64,000 nucleotides of DNA from Bacillota bacterium (GTDB lineage Bacteria; Bacillota; SHA-98; UBA4971). Both the position numbers and the translations under genes were made by a program. Under the pieces are notes generated by a model. The model was not told the DNA's origin. It saw only the letters and a list, made by a program, of their open reading frames with translations, and did no database searches. Location of the stretch: assembly GCA_012842395.1 (NCBI GenBank), contig DUSX01000017.1, positions 1 through 64,000 on the forward strand. Direction: 5' to 3'. Of this stretch, positions 51,926 to 61,186 are shown piece by piece. Positions within the stretch are counted from its first letter, which is position 1; every line of letters begins with the position of its first letter.

Positions 51926-52687
51926 TCACATGAGGGTCGACAGCTCGCGAATCGCCTTTCCGGCCCGAGCTAATTCCAGGACGGACAGGATGTACCAGCC
52001 CTTTTCCCTGTACGCGAGCCCGAGCAGGAGATGCGTATACTCGTTGGATGGGTCCAGGGCAAGGGCGCCTTTCAGCACCTCGATGGCCTTATCGAGCTTC
52101 CCTATCCTTGAAAGGCTCACGGCGAAATAGTGGCGGGTCCAGATGTTCTGGGGGTCCAGGCTCACGAGCTTCTCAAAACACTCGCTGGACCTCTCGAAAT
52201 CTGAAAACGCATAGTACGCGAAGGCAACTATGTTGAGGTTGAGGATGTCGTTCGCATCCTTTGCCAGGGCTTCCTCGGCCTTGGCGATGACCTTTCGGCC
52301 GAAATCTTCATAACCCGCCGCCTCGATAGCGCGGAACTCACGCGCGGCCTCCGGGACCATCCCTTGGTTGGCATACGCTATCGCAAGGTGGAGTCGTCCC
52401 TCAAGGTCGTCCGGGGGACGCCCCTTGTTCACCGCTACAATGGCGCCCCAGTCGATCCGCGATTCTGCGCGCGCTTCCGCGGGCGGCCCGCCGGCGGCCT
52501 GAGACTGCACCATAGCACGCGAATCCCCGCTAGCCGCTTCGGCGGCCGAGTAACGAAACAGCACCGCGCCGACCACTGCCACGAGGAAGAGGACTCGCCC
52601 GTAGGCCAGCAACGCCCCTTGTTTCGTACCCGTTCCCTTGCGCCTCATGCCGTGAGGTGTTCTACAGCCATCGCGCAAATCCTCCAT
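51926..52687 (-). CDS. membrane-anchored TPR protein
   Basis: This protein of about 253 residues has an uncleaved N-terminal helix (GRVLFLVAVVGAVLFRYSA) and tetratricopeptide repeats from about residue 105: LHLAIAYANQGMVPEAAREF, LNIVAFAYYAFSDFERSSEC, HYFAVSLSRIGKLDKAIEVL and LLLGLAYREKGWYILSVLEL. It is likely a scaffold at the outer face of the membrane. Partners are unknown. The start is uncertain: 52687 (AAGGGGAC nearby) or 52648. Confidence 0.75.
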   Translation of the reverse strand: MEDLRDGCRTPHGMRRKGTGTKQGALLAYGRVLFLVAVVGAVLFRYSAAEAASGDSRAMVQSQAAGGPPAEARAESRIDWGAIVAVNKGRPPDDLEGRLHLAIAYANQGMVPEAAREFRAIEAAGYEDFGRKVIAKAEEALAKDANDILNLNIVAFAYYAFSDFERSSECFEKLVSLDPQNIWTRHYFAVSLSRIGKLDKAIEVLKGALALDPSNEYTHLLLGLAYREKGWYILSVLELARAGKAIRELSTLM

Positions 52688-52819
52688 GTCCCCTTGCCGG
52701 TGCTCGCTAACGGCCACCCCCTCGCCACGCCGACCTGTCATCCTGCCGGCCGCTGGGCTCGCAAGACACCCTCCTCGGCACCCATGACCACGAGACTCCC
52801 TCGATTGGCGGTTCCCAAG

Positions 52820-54013
52820 TTAGCGTGCGCGACTCAGGACCTCGCCCATTCTGTCGAGGCCTTCGGCAATCCTCGCCATGGAGGTCGCGTACGAAAGCCT
52901 CACGCACGTATCGCACCCGAACGCGATTCCCGGCACAACGGCCACATGGCCGTGCCGCAGAAGCGCCTCCGCGAACGTGGTGGAATCCTTTATCACCACG
53001 TCGTCGATCCTGCGACCGAAGTAGCGCGATATATCAGGAAACGCGTAGAACGCGCCATCCGGAACCGGGCACGTCACATCGGGTATCTCGTTGAGCCGCC
53101 CCACCATATACTCGCGCCGCCTCGCAAACTCAGCCCGCATGCGCTCTACGGGTTCTTTCGGACCGGTAATGCCGGCGAGCGCCGCCTTCTGCGAGATGGA
53201 CGTGGGGTTAGACGTGACATGCCCCTGGATCGTCTCCATGGCCTGGATGACCTCCCTCGGCCCTGCAGCGTATCCTACACGCCAGCCGGTCATGGCGTAG
53301 GTCTTCGACACCCCGTTTATGACGATGGTGAATTGCTTTATGTCCGGTCCGAGCGAAGCAATGCTGACGTGCTCCACGCCGCCGTAGACGAGTTTTTCGT
53401 ATATCTCGTCGGATATCACGACCACGCCGTGGGCCACAGCAACCTCGGCGATCTCGTGGAGCTCCCGCCGCGAGTAAACCGACCCGGTGGGATTGCACGG
53501 GCTGTTCAGGATCATCGCGCGCGTCCTAGAGGTGATGGCTTTCTCGATGGCGGAGGCACTAGCCTTGAACCCATTGCAGATGTCGCCCTCGACCACCACG
53601 GGGACGCCCCCCGCGAGGCGAACCATTTCCGGGTACGAAACCCAATAGGGGCTCGGGATTATGACCTCGTCGCCCTCGTCACATAGAGCGAACACGGCGT
53701 TGAATATCGAGTGCTTCGCACCACACGACACGAGCACTTCTTGAGGGCTGTATACAAGCCCGTTGTCCGCTCGCAGTTTCTCGCAAATGGCCGCGCGCAG
53801 CTCAGGGATGCCGGCGGTCGGCGTGTACTTCGTGAACCCTGCTCTGATAGCATCGACGGCCCTGTCTTTGATATGGTCGGGCGTATCGAAGTCGGGCTCT
53901 CCAAGGCTGAAATTGACGATGTCCACGCCCCGGCTGCGCATCTCCCGAACGAGCGCGTCCACCCCAAACGTTTTTGACGGGCTCACCTGCGTCGTCCTCC
54001 GGGCAAGCCTCAT
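52820..54013 (-). CDS. class I aspartate-type aminotransferase
   Basis: This is a 397-residue PLP enzyme of fold type I, subgroup Igamma (Thermus/Bacillus AspC-like). Residues show NFSLGEPDFDTPDHIKDRAV, YTPTAGIPELRAAI, SCGAKHSIFNAVFAL, SPYWVSYPEMVRL, NSPCNPTGSVYS, the SDEIYEKLVYGG Asp, the PLP lysine in INGVSKTYAMTGWRVGYAAG and the substrate Arg in CVRLSYA. ATG 54013 (MRLARRTTQVSPSKTFG) matches family N-termini, though the ribosome site is poor. Confidence 0.93.
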   Translation of the reverse strand: MRLARRTTQVSPSKTFGVDALVREMRSRGVDIVNFSLGEPDFDTPDHIKDRAVDAIRAGFTKYTPTAGIPELRAAICEKLRADNGLVYSPQEVLVSCGAKHSIFNAVFALCDEGDEVIIPSPYWVSYPEMVRLAGGVPVVVEGDICNGFKASASAIEKAITSRTRAMILNSPCNPTGSVYSRRELHEIAEVAVAHGVVVISDEIYEKLVYGGVEHVSIASLGPDIKQFTIVINGVSKTYAMTGWRVGYAAGPREVIQAMETIQGHVTSNPTSISQKAALAGITGPKEPVERMRAEFARRREYMVGRLNEIPDVTCPVPDGAFYAFPDISRYFGRRIDDVVIKDSTTFAEALLRHGHVAVVPGIAFGCDTCVRLSYATSMARIAEGLDRMGEVLSRAR

Positions 54014-54074
54014 GCGACACGCCACAAAGGGGCTCCGCGTCCGCGGAACCCCATGGTGGCCTCCCTCCTCTCCA

Positions 54075-54662
54075 TCATCTCTTCTCCGGTTTCGGCCGAG
54101 CACCCTCTTCAAGAGAATACCCGTGCCGCCCGATCTTCTCCCCGAGTCGGTAGTAGTCTGGCCCCACATAGGCAAAGGGCCTCATGGCCTGCACATCGAT
54201 TCGCCCTTCGGCGGTGAGAACGCCCTCGCTTGCGTGGACCGCAACCACCTCGCCCACGAAGAGCTCGTGCGATCCTAGCACGATCTGGTGTCGCACCTTG
54301 CACTCCATGTTTATCGGGCAATCAGCAATGTAGTGGCATTCCACCTCGTCACACTCCGCGGCCGAAAGCCCGAGCGCGGCGAACTTGTCGACGTCGCGCC
54401 CGGACACGCTGCCGCAATAATCCGTGGCATAGAGGAGGTCCTCGCTTGGCACGTTCACGCAGAAAGCGCCGGTCTCCTTTATTATCCCGTGCGAGTACCT
54501 CGACAGGTTTACCGCGACTGACACCATCGGTGGCGTGCCGCAAGCGACACCCGTCCAAGCCACGGTGATGATGTTCGGCCGCCCGGAAGGTGCAGTGCAG
54601 CTCACCATGACGGCCGGTATCGGGTACAGGTAGTTCCTCAACCTGGCCAGCGTCTTGCGCAT
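54075..54662 (-). CDS. flavin reductase-like FMN split-barrel protein
   Basis: This is a 195-residue protein of the flavin-reductase/DIM6-NTAB family. Motifs are YPIPAVMVSCTAPSGRPNII, CGTPPMVSVAVNLSRYSHGI, GAFCVNVPSEDLLYATDYCG and a C-terminal VGEVVAVHASEGV. Related proteins from anaerobes bind FMN and act as flavoredoxin-like electron carriers. Four Cys residues around 110-120 (CDEVECHYIADCPINMEC) are notable. ATG 54662 follows AGAGAGGTG. It precedes the aminotransferase in the same direction. Confidence 0.85.
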   Translation of the reverse strand: MRKTLARLRNYLYPIPAVMVSCTAPSGRPNIITVAWTGVACGTPPMVSVAVNLSRYSHGIIKETGAFCVNVPSEDLLYATDYCGSVSGRDVDKFAALGLSAAECDEVECHYIADCPINMECKVRHQIVLGSHELFVGEVVAVHASEGVLTAEGRIDVQAMRPFAYVGPDYYRLGEKIGRHGYSLEEGARPKPEKR

Positions 54663-54704
54663 GGCGCCCTTGTCACCTCTCTCTATGCGTCACGTCATCG
54701 CTTG

Positions 54705-54890
54705 TCACTTGTCGCAATATAGCTTACCGGCCTGTGCAAAGTTCTCCTTCTTCATCTCTCGCAGGATGATGCTCACTGCGCTCTCAGGGCAGCCTACAGA
54801 TTCAACTACTGCCTTTGTGACCTTGTCCACGAGCACTCGCTTCTGCTCGACGGTCCTTCCCTCAATGAGCTCGATCTGAACGATGGGCAC
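54705..54890 (-). CDS. 4-oxalocrotonate tautomerase family protein
   Basis: This is a 61-residue tautomerase subunit. GTG 54890, with AGGAGG 8 nt upstream, is followed at once by Pro, the catalytic base after Met removal (PIVQIELIEGRTVEQKRVLV), then ESVGCPESAVSIILREM with the conserved Arg. A start three codons upstream would bury Pro1, so it is rejected. Substrate unknown. Confidence 0.88.
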   Translation of the reverse strand: MPIVQIELIEGRTVEQKRVLVDKVTKAVVESVGCPESAVSIILREMKKENFAQAGKLYCDK

Positions 54891-54944
54891 CTGTGACACC
54901 TCCTTCCTGTTTCGCGGTTCCGGCCTCGCGTTCGAGCCTTCGAG

Positions 54945-55400
54945 TCAACGCTCCTTCTCTCCGAACGCCCGGCTCATGAGCTTCAGAAGCGGCACGCCGA
55001 TGGCCAGCACCGAGATGGTTTCCGATGCGCCTATGCTGAGCACCAGCGCCCAATACGGAACCTTGGTGAGAAAGGTGAGGTAAGCGCTGACAAAGGCGGC
55101 GTTCAGCGCGATCGGGGAGACATAGGCGACGGGGCTTCGCCGGAACACCCGCGTGATGATGGCCGCAACCAAGGTGATGAGGCTGCCGAACACCACGTCG
55201 GGCAGGCCGTACGGCCCGAGCAAGTTGGCAACGAGGCACCCGACGAAAAGCCCGGGGACGGCCTCGGCGAAGACCATCGGGAGCAACGTGAGCCCTTCCG
55301 CCACCCTGAACTGCAGCGGCCCGAAGCTCAACGGCGCGAGCGCGTACGACACCGCCACGTAAACCGCGGCAACGAGCGCGCCGCGCACGATGCCCCTCAC
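54945..55400 (-). CDS. QueT-type membrane transporter
   Basis: This is a 151-residue protein with four or five helices. GALVAAVYVAVSYALAPLSF, then GPLQFRVAEGLTLLPMVFAE, GLFVGCLVANLLGPYGLPDV, and the C-terminal GASETISVLAIGVPLL match the QueT family (queuosine-precursor ECF S component). GTG 55400 has GGAGGG. No preQ1 aptamer could be recognised in the leader, and no ECF ATPase is adjacent. Substrate assignment rests on family only. Confidence 0.75.
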   Translation of the reverse strand: MRGIVRGALVAAVYVAVSYALAPLSFGPLQFRVAEGLTLLPMVFAEAVPGLFVGCLVANLLGPYGLPDVVFGSLITLVAAIITRVFRRSPVAYVSPIALNAAFVSAYLTFLTKVPYWALVLSIGASETISVLAIGVPLLKLMSRAFGEKER

Positions 55401-55796
55401 GACTCGCGACCCTCCATCCCGAACTCGCAAACCCGCGCTCCACCCCCTTCGGGGCGGGCCATCATGCGCCCGTGCGCCCCGCGGCCTGATAACGGTAGTA
55501 TTCTCCCCAAGCAACCAAAGTCCTCCGCGCTCGCGGAAAAACGGCGCAGTGTCACCGCGACCTCCTCGCCGACCCATGGCTTTCGAAGGAGGGACTTAGC
55601 GATTGCCCCATTGGCATCCGTTGGCAGACAGCCAGACAATCGGCACCGCGCCCGGGGCGCCTCCCTAAGGAAAGCAGGGTGCTATGACGCCGCGACAGGG
55701 CACAGCCTGTCCCCTGGTATCCGCGGGCGTTCCCGCCTGTCCGGTCAAGCCCGCCACCAGCCCCCAAGACACGTACTCTGGAGGCTCTTGACTTGA
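55401..55796. other. intergenic between divergent genes
   Basis: About 400 bp between the QueT-like gene and the M28 peptidase. It is GC-rich with several short complementary runs, including CCCCTTCGGGG at 55445-55455. No defined riboswitch or gene was recognised. Confidence 0.4.
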
Positions 55797-56966
55797 ATGG
55801 CGGCTTGGAAGTGCGATATGATGGCGTCGGGAGTTGGGAAGTCCGCGGCCTCGCGCTGCGGCGCGCTTGTGAACGCCTTGGGAAGGGAAGTGGGTCCAAC
55901 GGCAAGCTACTGTCGGCTTTCGCAAACGCTCGCCCGTTTCTGCAACTGCTGCCTGGTGTTGGGCTTCGTCATCGTATGCGCGTGTACCGGGTGCCGGGGC
56001 ACCACCGCTGCCGCAGGCTCCGGAATCGACAGGGGCGTTTTGGAGCCTGCGGTGCATGCGCCCGGTGCCAGTCCGGAGGCTGAGGGGAGCGCGGCGCCAG
56101 GCAACGCGGGGTCTCAGGACGCCTGGCATTACCTGGAGCGCCAGGTGAGCTTCGGCCCGAGGAATCCGGGGTCGGACGGCCATCGGAAGGTGGTTGACTT
56201 TATCGCCTCCGAGCTCGGGAGATCCGCCGATGTCGTCCAGGTGCGCCCCTTTGACGCCGTCTACGAAGGCACCGCGTATTCCATGGCCAACATCACCGCG
56301 CTCTTCAAGTCCGCGTCGGGCAAAGAGGAGCCATTCATTCTGCTCGCGGCGCATTTCGACACCCGCCCTCGTGCAGAGCACGACCCCCTTCCCGAGCGGA
56401 GGCTTACCCCCATAATGGGTGCGAATGACGGGGGTTCGGGAGTGGCCGTGCTTCTGGAGATCGCAGGCATGCTGGCGCGGACGAGGCCACCCGTTCCTGT
56501 GATGCTGGCCTTCTTCGACGGTGAGGATCTCGGCGCTTCGGCGGACTGCATGTTCCTTGGGTCGCGTCGCCTTGCAGAAAGCGTGGACCCAGGACAGGTG
56601 ACATACATGCTGCTCCTCGACATGGTGGGCGACGCTGATCTCAACATATGTGTGGAAGGCTACTCCCAGCTGAGCGCGCCCGACGTGGTAGACGCGGTAT
56701 GGTCTAGTGCTGAGCGCCTCGGCTACGGGGACACGTTCAGCCGTGAGGTTCGCTATCATATCCTGGACGACCACGTTCCTTTCATTGAAAGGGGCATCCC
56801 GGCGGTTGACATCATCGACTTCGACTACCCGTACTGGCACACAACCCTCGATACTATGGACAAGTGCAGCCCCAGGAGCCTGCAGATCGTGAAGGATGTT
56901 GTCCTCGACACCATCTTTCGGAACGGGGCGGCGCCTCCTTCCCTGCGCAAGCCTGATGGGTCCTGA
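55797..56966 (+). CDS. M28 peptidase / glutaminyl cyclase-like lipoprotein
   Basis: This frame of up to 389 residues encodes a zinc exopeptidase-fold enzyme. A lipoprotein-type signal (FCNCCLVLGFVIVCACTGC, about residues 48-66) is preceded by an unusually long N-terminus, so the true start is probably downstream of 55797. The catalytic domain has SFGPRNPGSDGHRKVVDFIA, ILLAAHFDTRP (His-Asp), GANDGGSGVAVLLEIA (second Asp), FFDGEDLG (Glu) and IIDFDYPYWHTTLDT (His). The DFDYPYWHT ending and GPRNPGS start are those of glutaminyl-peptide cyclotransferases within M28. It would act outside the membrane. Confidence 0.87.
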   Translation: MAAWKCDMMASGVGKSAASRCGALVNALGREVGPTASYCRLSQTLARFCNCCLVLGFVIVCACTGCRGTTAAAGSGIDRGVLEPAVHAPGASPEAEGSAAPGNAGSQDAWHYLERQVSFGPRNPGSDGHRKVVDFIASELGRSADVVQVRPFDAVYEGTAYSMANITALFKSASGKEEPFILLAAHFDTRPRAEHDPLPERRLTPIMGANDGGSGVAVLLEIAGMLARTRPPVPVMLAFFDGEDLGASADCMFLGSRRLAESVDPGQVTYMLLLDMVGDADLNICVEGYSQLSAPDVVDAVWSSAERLGYGDTFSREVRYHILDDHVPFIERGIPAVDIIDFDYPYWHTTLDTMDKCSPRSLQIVKDVVLDTIFRNGAAPPSLRKPDGS

Positions 56967-57276
56967 GTCAAAACTAATGCCTCCCGCGAAGCACAGACAT
57001 TCCTTTCCGATGCCAGCGCGGTTTCCAGCCCAAAGCCTCCAAAATTGGCATTATTACGTAGTAGACAATGCCTCCGGCCGGGTATAGACTCAACTACTGA
57101 AAAGATGGGCGCCCGAGGAAGCGCCGCGGAGGTGGTCATGGGGCCTGGGAGGCAACGCAAGGAGCCGAACAGGGTGGTAGAAAATCCTGGTCTACCGGAG
57201 GCGGGGGCTGCCCCGCTTACGAGATCAAGCCTGACATAACCAACCAGAGAACACCATCAATTAGTGAGGGATGACC
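56967..57276. other. intergenic, no gene seen
   Basis: About 310 bp between the M28 peptidase and the Ddl-like gene. It contains a short inverted GGCATT/AATGCC pair around 57049-57074. No clear terminator, promoter pair or repeat-family copy. Confidence 0.4.
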
Positions 57277-58332
57277 ATGGGATTTGTGGTAGGTCTGGCC
57301 TACAACCTCAAGAAGGATTGTCCCAGGTCTGAGATGGTAGTCGAAGACGCTGACGCCGAGTTTGAGGAACAGGCAACGGTAGACCGAATAGCGAAGGCCT
57401 TGCGAGCCGCAGGGCATCGTGTCGTGAGGATGCCGTACGGCCCGGGGTTGCTTTCGAAGCTGCAACGCGATCGCGTTGACGTCGTCTTTAACATAGCCGA
57501 GGGCTGGGAAGGCCGGTGCCGTGAGGCGATCGTCCCGGCGATACTGGAGTCTCTCGGGATCCCGTACACCGGCTCGGACCCGCTCACGTTAGCGGTGTGC
57601 CTTGACAAGGCGGTCACCAAGGCTCTCGTCTCATCGTACGGAATTCCAACACCTAAAGCAATCAAGGTCGAGTCCCCTGCAGACCTTCCCGACGACCTCG
57701 GCATGGAGTTCCCCCTCTTTGTCAAGCCCGCTTACGAAGGTTCCAGCAAGGGCGTGAGGAGTTCGTCGAAGGTCAATAACAGAAAAGAGCTAGCGGCCAT
57801 GGTGGAATGGATCACCGGGTCCTACAGGCAACCCGCCCTGGTCGAAGAGTTTCTGCCCGGGCGTGAGTTCACCGTGGGCATAGTGGGCAATCGTGAGCTT
57901 GAGACATTCCCCATCATGGAAGTGCGGCCCACGGCCGAGGTCGAGCCTGAGTCGTTCGTGTATTGCTACAACACGAAGCACAACAACCTTGAGAAATTCC
58001 TCTGTCCGGCGCCGATCCCCGGCGAGCTCGCGGAGAGGATTCGCGACGTAGCCATAAAGACGTTCCGGATACTCGAGTGCCGCGACCTCGCACGGGTGGA
58101 CGTGAGGCTTGACGGCGCGGGCAATCCCAACTTCCTCGAGATAAACCCGTTGCCGGGCCTGTCCGCCGTGAGCTTGTTCCCTATCGCCGCCATGGCCGGA
58201 GGGATCTCGTTCGAGGACCTGGTCCAGAAGATCCTCGATACCGCGGCGGCCAGGTTGAACCTGCAGGCGCGCAAGGCGGCGCAGGAAGCAGCGGCAGCGC
58301 GGTGTTCCCGGTCGGCGCTCGCCCGGTCTTGA
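57277..58332 (+). CDS. D-alanine-D-alanine ligase-like ATP-grasp enzyme
   Basis: This is a 351-residue ATP-grasp ligase. N-terminal domain VVFNIAEGWEGRCREAIVPA, then LGIPYTGSDPLTLAVCLDKA, leads to the ATP site FPLFVKPAYEGSSKGV (about residue 150), the LVEEFLPGREFTVGIVGN strand and the metal-site CRDLARVDVRLDGAGNPNFLEIN-type end, completed by PLPGLS. This is the Ddl layout, but EGSSKGV and the EVEPESFVYCYNTKHNN segment differ from housekeeping Ddl, so it may join other amino acids or peptides. ATG 57277 has GTGAGGG 6 nt upstream. Confidence 0.85.
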   Translation: MGFVVGLAYNLKKDCPRSEMVVEDADAEFEEQATVDRIAKALRAAGHRVVRMPYGPGLLSKLQRDRVDVVFNIAEGWEGRCREAIVPAILESLGIPYTGSDPLTLAVCLDKAVTKALVSSYGIPTPKAIKVESPADLPDDLGMEFPLFVKPAYEGSSKGVRSSSKVNNRKELAAMVEWITGSYRQPALVEEFLPGREFTVGIVGNRELETFPIMEVRPTAEVEPESFVYCYNTKHNNLEKFLCPAPIPGELAERIRDVAIKTFRILECRDLARVDVRLDGAGNPNFLEINPLPGLSAVSLFPIAAMAGGISFEDLVQKILDTAAARLNLQARKAAQEAAAARCSRSALARS

Positions 58333-58373
58333 CGGTCTTGGCTCGACTGTGTTGACTGAGCCCGAACGCAGCA

Positions 58374-58401
58374 GGCCCGGCGCAGTGCACTGCGCCGGGC
58401 C
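58374..58401 (+). terminator. perfect-palindrome terminator after Ddl-like gene
   Basis: A 14-bp GC-rich perfect palindrome (GGCCCGGCGCAGTG and its complement) is followed by TTTCTTTCC. It lies between convergent genes 41 bp after the Ddl-like stop. The T-tract is on the plus side. Confidence 0.8.
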
Positions 58402-58443
58402 TTTCTTTCCGTCCGTCACGTCACGGCCGTCTCTGCAGCAGGG

Positions 58444-59241
58444 TCACACCTCGAGAAGGATCCGGTCGTCCAGGAGCCTCTCGCCCCGGATGGCGTGAAA
58501 GCGCTCAAGAAGGTCGGCCACGGTCATCTGCGACCTCTCAGGGCCTCCTACGTCCAGCACTATCTCACCCTCATGCATCATGATGGTGCGATTCCCGTAG
58601 GCCAGCGCGTGACGGAGGTTGTGAGTCACCATCATGACGGTGAGGCCGTGACGCTTCACGAGACGGTCGGTCAGGGCGAGGATGTCCTGGGCCGTCTTCG
58701 GGTCGAGGGCGGCTGCGTGCTCGTCGAGGAGCAGGAGTTTCGGCTTCTTTATCGTGGCCATGAGGAGGGCCAGAGCTTGTCGCTGGCCGCCGGAGAGAAG
58801 CCTCACAGGCTCAGAGAGCCGCTCCTCCAGGCCCAGGCCGAGGAGCGCGAGATACTCCCTGAACGTCTCACGGTCCTTCTGCGTGACGCCCCATCTGAGC
58901 CGCCTCGGCTCCCCGCGCCTCGCTGCCATCGCTAGATTCTCCTCAATGGACATCGAGCCTGCTGTCCCTTGCATCGGGTCCTGGAACACCCGGCCGATCA
59001 TTGGAGCCCTCTCATGCTCGGGAAGCGAGGTCACGTCTTGCCCGTCGACGATGATCGTGCCGTCGTCCACCGGGAACACGCCTGCCACCGCGTTCAGGAG
59101 CGTGGATTTCCCCGCGCCGTTGCTCCCGATGATGGTCACGAAGTCGCCGGACGCAAGGTCCAACGAGACATCCCGAAGTGCCATGCGGCCGTTAGTGGTT
59201 CCTGGCAAAAACGTTTTCCGAAGATGCCTCAGCTTTACCAT
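58444..59241 (-). CDS. ABC transporter ATP-binding protein
   Basis: This is a 265-residue ATPase. Walker A is GSNGAGKST (about residue 40), the signature is LSGGQRQALAL and Walker B is LLLLDEHAAALDP, followed by the H-loop VTHN. The DEH instead of DEP is common in this importer group. Its start overlaps the upstream permease by about 50 bp, so the two are coupled. The set SBP-permease-ATPase is the PF04392-type amino-acid (TrpXYZ-like) importer. Confidence 0.93.
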   Translation of the reverse strand: MVKLRHLRKTFLPGTTNGRMALRDVSLDLASGDFVTIIGSNGAGKSTLLNAVAGVFPVDDGTIIVDGQDVTSLPEHERAPMIGRVFQDPMQGTAGSMSIEENLAMAARRGEPRRLRWGVTQKDRETFREYLALLGLGLEERLSEPVRLLSGGQRQALALLMATIKKPKLLLLDEHAAALDPKTAQDILALTDRLVKRHGLTVMMVTHNLRHALAYGNRTIMMHEGEIVLDVGGPERSQMTVADLLERFHAIRGERLLDDRILLEV

Positions 59242-60133
59242 GGCCGAGCGCCCGCCTCCTTTCCATGCCGAGGGTCCTCCTGATGACAGGCCCCGATAAG
59301 GCTATCACTACGAGAGCCGCTGTAACGATCTTGAGATCTGTCGGCGCGAACCCCAGCCGGAGCGCAACGAACACCGCGAATCTATAGATTACCGACCCGG
59401 CCACCACGCCGAACGTGGCGAGGCCCGTGGACGAAGGCGCGATGATGGCCCCACCGATGATGACGGACGCGAGCCCCGCGACAACCATGCCTATGCCCAT
59501 CCCGATGTCCGCGAACCCCTGGTACTGCGCGACCATGGCGCCGCACAACGCAACGAGCGCGTTGGACAAGCCGAGGCCGATGATCTTCATGGAGTCGGTG
59601 TTCACGCCCAGGCTGCGTATCATCACTTCGTTGTCGCCGGTCGCCCGGAGCGCAAGGCCAAACTCGGTGCGGAGAAACGCGTCCAGCAGCAATTTGGCCA
59701 CAAGCGCCGTGACCGAGAAAAGGATCAGCGCCGCGCAGCCTCCGGGCACACCGAGGCCTGTCAGAGTCGTCAGCACCGTCGCGCTCCTGAGAAGCGGGAT
59801 GTTGGCTCTCCCCATGATCCGGAGGTTCACCGAGTAAAGCGCGGTCATCGTCAATATGCCAGCGAGAAGCCCTGAGATCTTCAACTTGGTGTTGAGGACC
59901 CCGGTTGTCGCCCCCGCTACGAAGCCGAGAACCGGGGCGACCAAGGTCGCTACGACGGGGTCGCCCCCGGTGTATATCAGCCTCGCTGCAATGGCCGCAC
60001 CCAGCGGGAAACTCCCGTCCACGGTGAGATCGGGGAAATTGAGGACACGGAACGTAATGTACACCCCGAGAGCCATCACCGCGTACACCAGACCCTGTTC
60101 AAGGGCACCACTGAGCGCGCCTAGGGAGATCAC
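59192..60133 (-). CDS. ABC transporter permease (BPD_transp_2 type)
   Basis: This is a 313-residue permease with eight or nine helices. QGLVYAVMALGVYITFRVLN and FPDLTVDGSFPLGAAIAARL start it, and the ATPase-contact loop is EFGLALRATGDNEVMIRSLG. These are typical of branched-chain-like permeases paired with PF04392 binding proteins. GTG 60133 overlaps the binding-protein stop as GTGA. The substrate is likely an aromatic or other amino acid, inferred from family. Confidence 0.92.
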   Translation of the reverse strand: MISLGALSGALEQGLVYAVMALGVYITFRVLNFPDLTVDGSFPLGAAIAARLIYTGGDPVVATLVAPVLGFVAGATTGVLNTKLKISGLLAGILTMTALYSVNLRIMGRANIPLLRSATVLTTLTGLGVPGGCAALILFSVTALVAKLLLDAFLRTEFGLALRATGDNEVMIRSLGVNTDSMKIIGLGLSNALVALCGAMVAQYQGFADIGMGIGMVVAGLASVIIGGAIIAPSSTGLATFGVVAGSVIYRFAVFVALRLGFAPTDLKIVTAALVVIALSGPVIRRTLGMERRRALGHGKAEASSENVFARNH

Positions 60134-61131
60134 TGTATCACCTCATAAGCTTGGTCTATCAGCGATTGCGGGACGGTCACGCCCATCTTCTCCGCGGCCT
60201 TCAGGTTTATGACCAAGCGCACGTTTTCCTGATACTCGATGGGCATCTCGGACGGCTTGGCTTTCTCGCGGAGGATCTTCGCCGCCATCTTCGCGGTCTG
60301 CTTGCCCAGCGCGTAGTAGTCGATGCCGACTGTAGCGAGGGCACCACGCCTCACACCGTCTTCCTCGCCCACCACGAGCGGGATCCTGGACTCCTCGGCC
60401 ACCTTTATCACGGACTCGAGCGCGGATACCACCGTGTTATCGGTAGGCACGTACATCGCGTCCACCCTGCCTACGAGAGACTGGGCGGCCTCGTACACCC
60501 CGCTCGTCGAGCTCGCCGTCGCTTCAACGAGCTCGATGCCCAATGCCTGCGCAGCTTCCCTGGCGAGGTTCACTTGTACCACCGAGTTGGTCTCGCCCGC
60601 GTTGTACACGATGCCCACCCTCTGGGCTGTCGGGACGAGTTGCTTGAGCAGTTCCAACTGCTTCGCCACGGGCGTGAGGTCGGAGGTGCCCGTCACGTTC
60701 GTGCCGGGGCTGTCGATCGACTTTACGAGCTCGGCCGCCACCGGGTCGGTCACCGCCGTGATGAGTATCGGGATCGTGCTCGTGGCTTTCGCCGCGGCCT
60801 GCGCCGTCGGGGTCGCTATTGCGAGGATCATGTCAACCTTGTCGTTCACGAACTTCTGTGCTATGGACTGAGCGGTCGCCATGTCGCCTTGTGCGCTCTC
60901 CGACTCAAACTTGACATCCTTACCCTCGGTGAAACCCTCTTCAGCAAGGCCGTCCAAGAAACCCTTTTTCGCCGCGTCCAGGGCGGGATGCTCGATGATC
61001 TGCATGATTCCGATGGTCGTGACAGCGGACCTCTTCTGGATCGCGTTCGCAACAAGCAGCGCCGCGCCGAGCACCACAAGAACGGCCACGTAAAGGATCG
61101 CCCGTGACGCACCCGACTTTCTGGAAGCCAT
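60130..61131 (-). CDS. ABC transporter substrate-binding protein (PF04392 family)
   Basis: This is a 333-residue binding protein. The N-terminal helix (AILYVAVLVVLGAALLVAN) lacks a Cys, so it is an uncleaved anchor or a plain signal. The mature part has IGIMQIIEHPALDAAKKGFL, DMILAIATPTAQAAAKAT, PILITAVTDPVAAELV and ESRIPLVVGEEDGVRRGALA, the standard segments of this family. ATG 61131 has GGAGGGATC. It is first gene of the importer operon. Confidence 0.92.
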   Translation of the reverse strand: MASRKSGASRAILYVAVLVVLGAALLVANAIQKRSAVTTIGIMQIIEHPALDAAKKGFLDGLAEEGFTEGKDVKFESESAQGDMATAQSIAQKFVNDKVDMILAIATPTAQAAAKATSTIPILITAVTDPVAAELVKSIDSPGTNVTGTSDLTPVAKQLELLKQLVPTAQRVGIVYNAGETNSVVQVNLAREAAQALGIELVEATASSTSGVYEAAQSLVGRVDAMYVPTDNTVVSALESVIKVAEESRIPLVVGEEDGVRRGALATVGIDYYALGKQTAKMAAKILREKAKPSEMPIEYQENVRLVINLKAAEKMGVTVPQSLIDQAYEVIQ

Positions 61132-61186
61132 ATGGATCCCTCCTAAACAGTGCAGTAATAGCTAGGGCTGTGCGCGTCTCGAAACG

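Noticed and set aside
55401-55580. preQ1 or THF riboswitch upstream of the QueT-like gene
   Set aside because: The leader is GC-rich and can fold, but I could not match a preQ1 aptamer core or a THF consensus.
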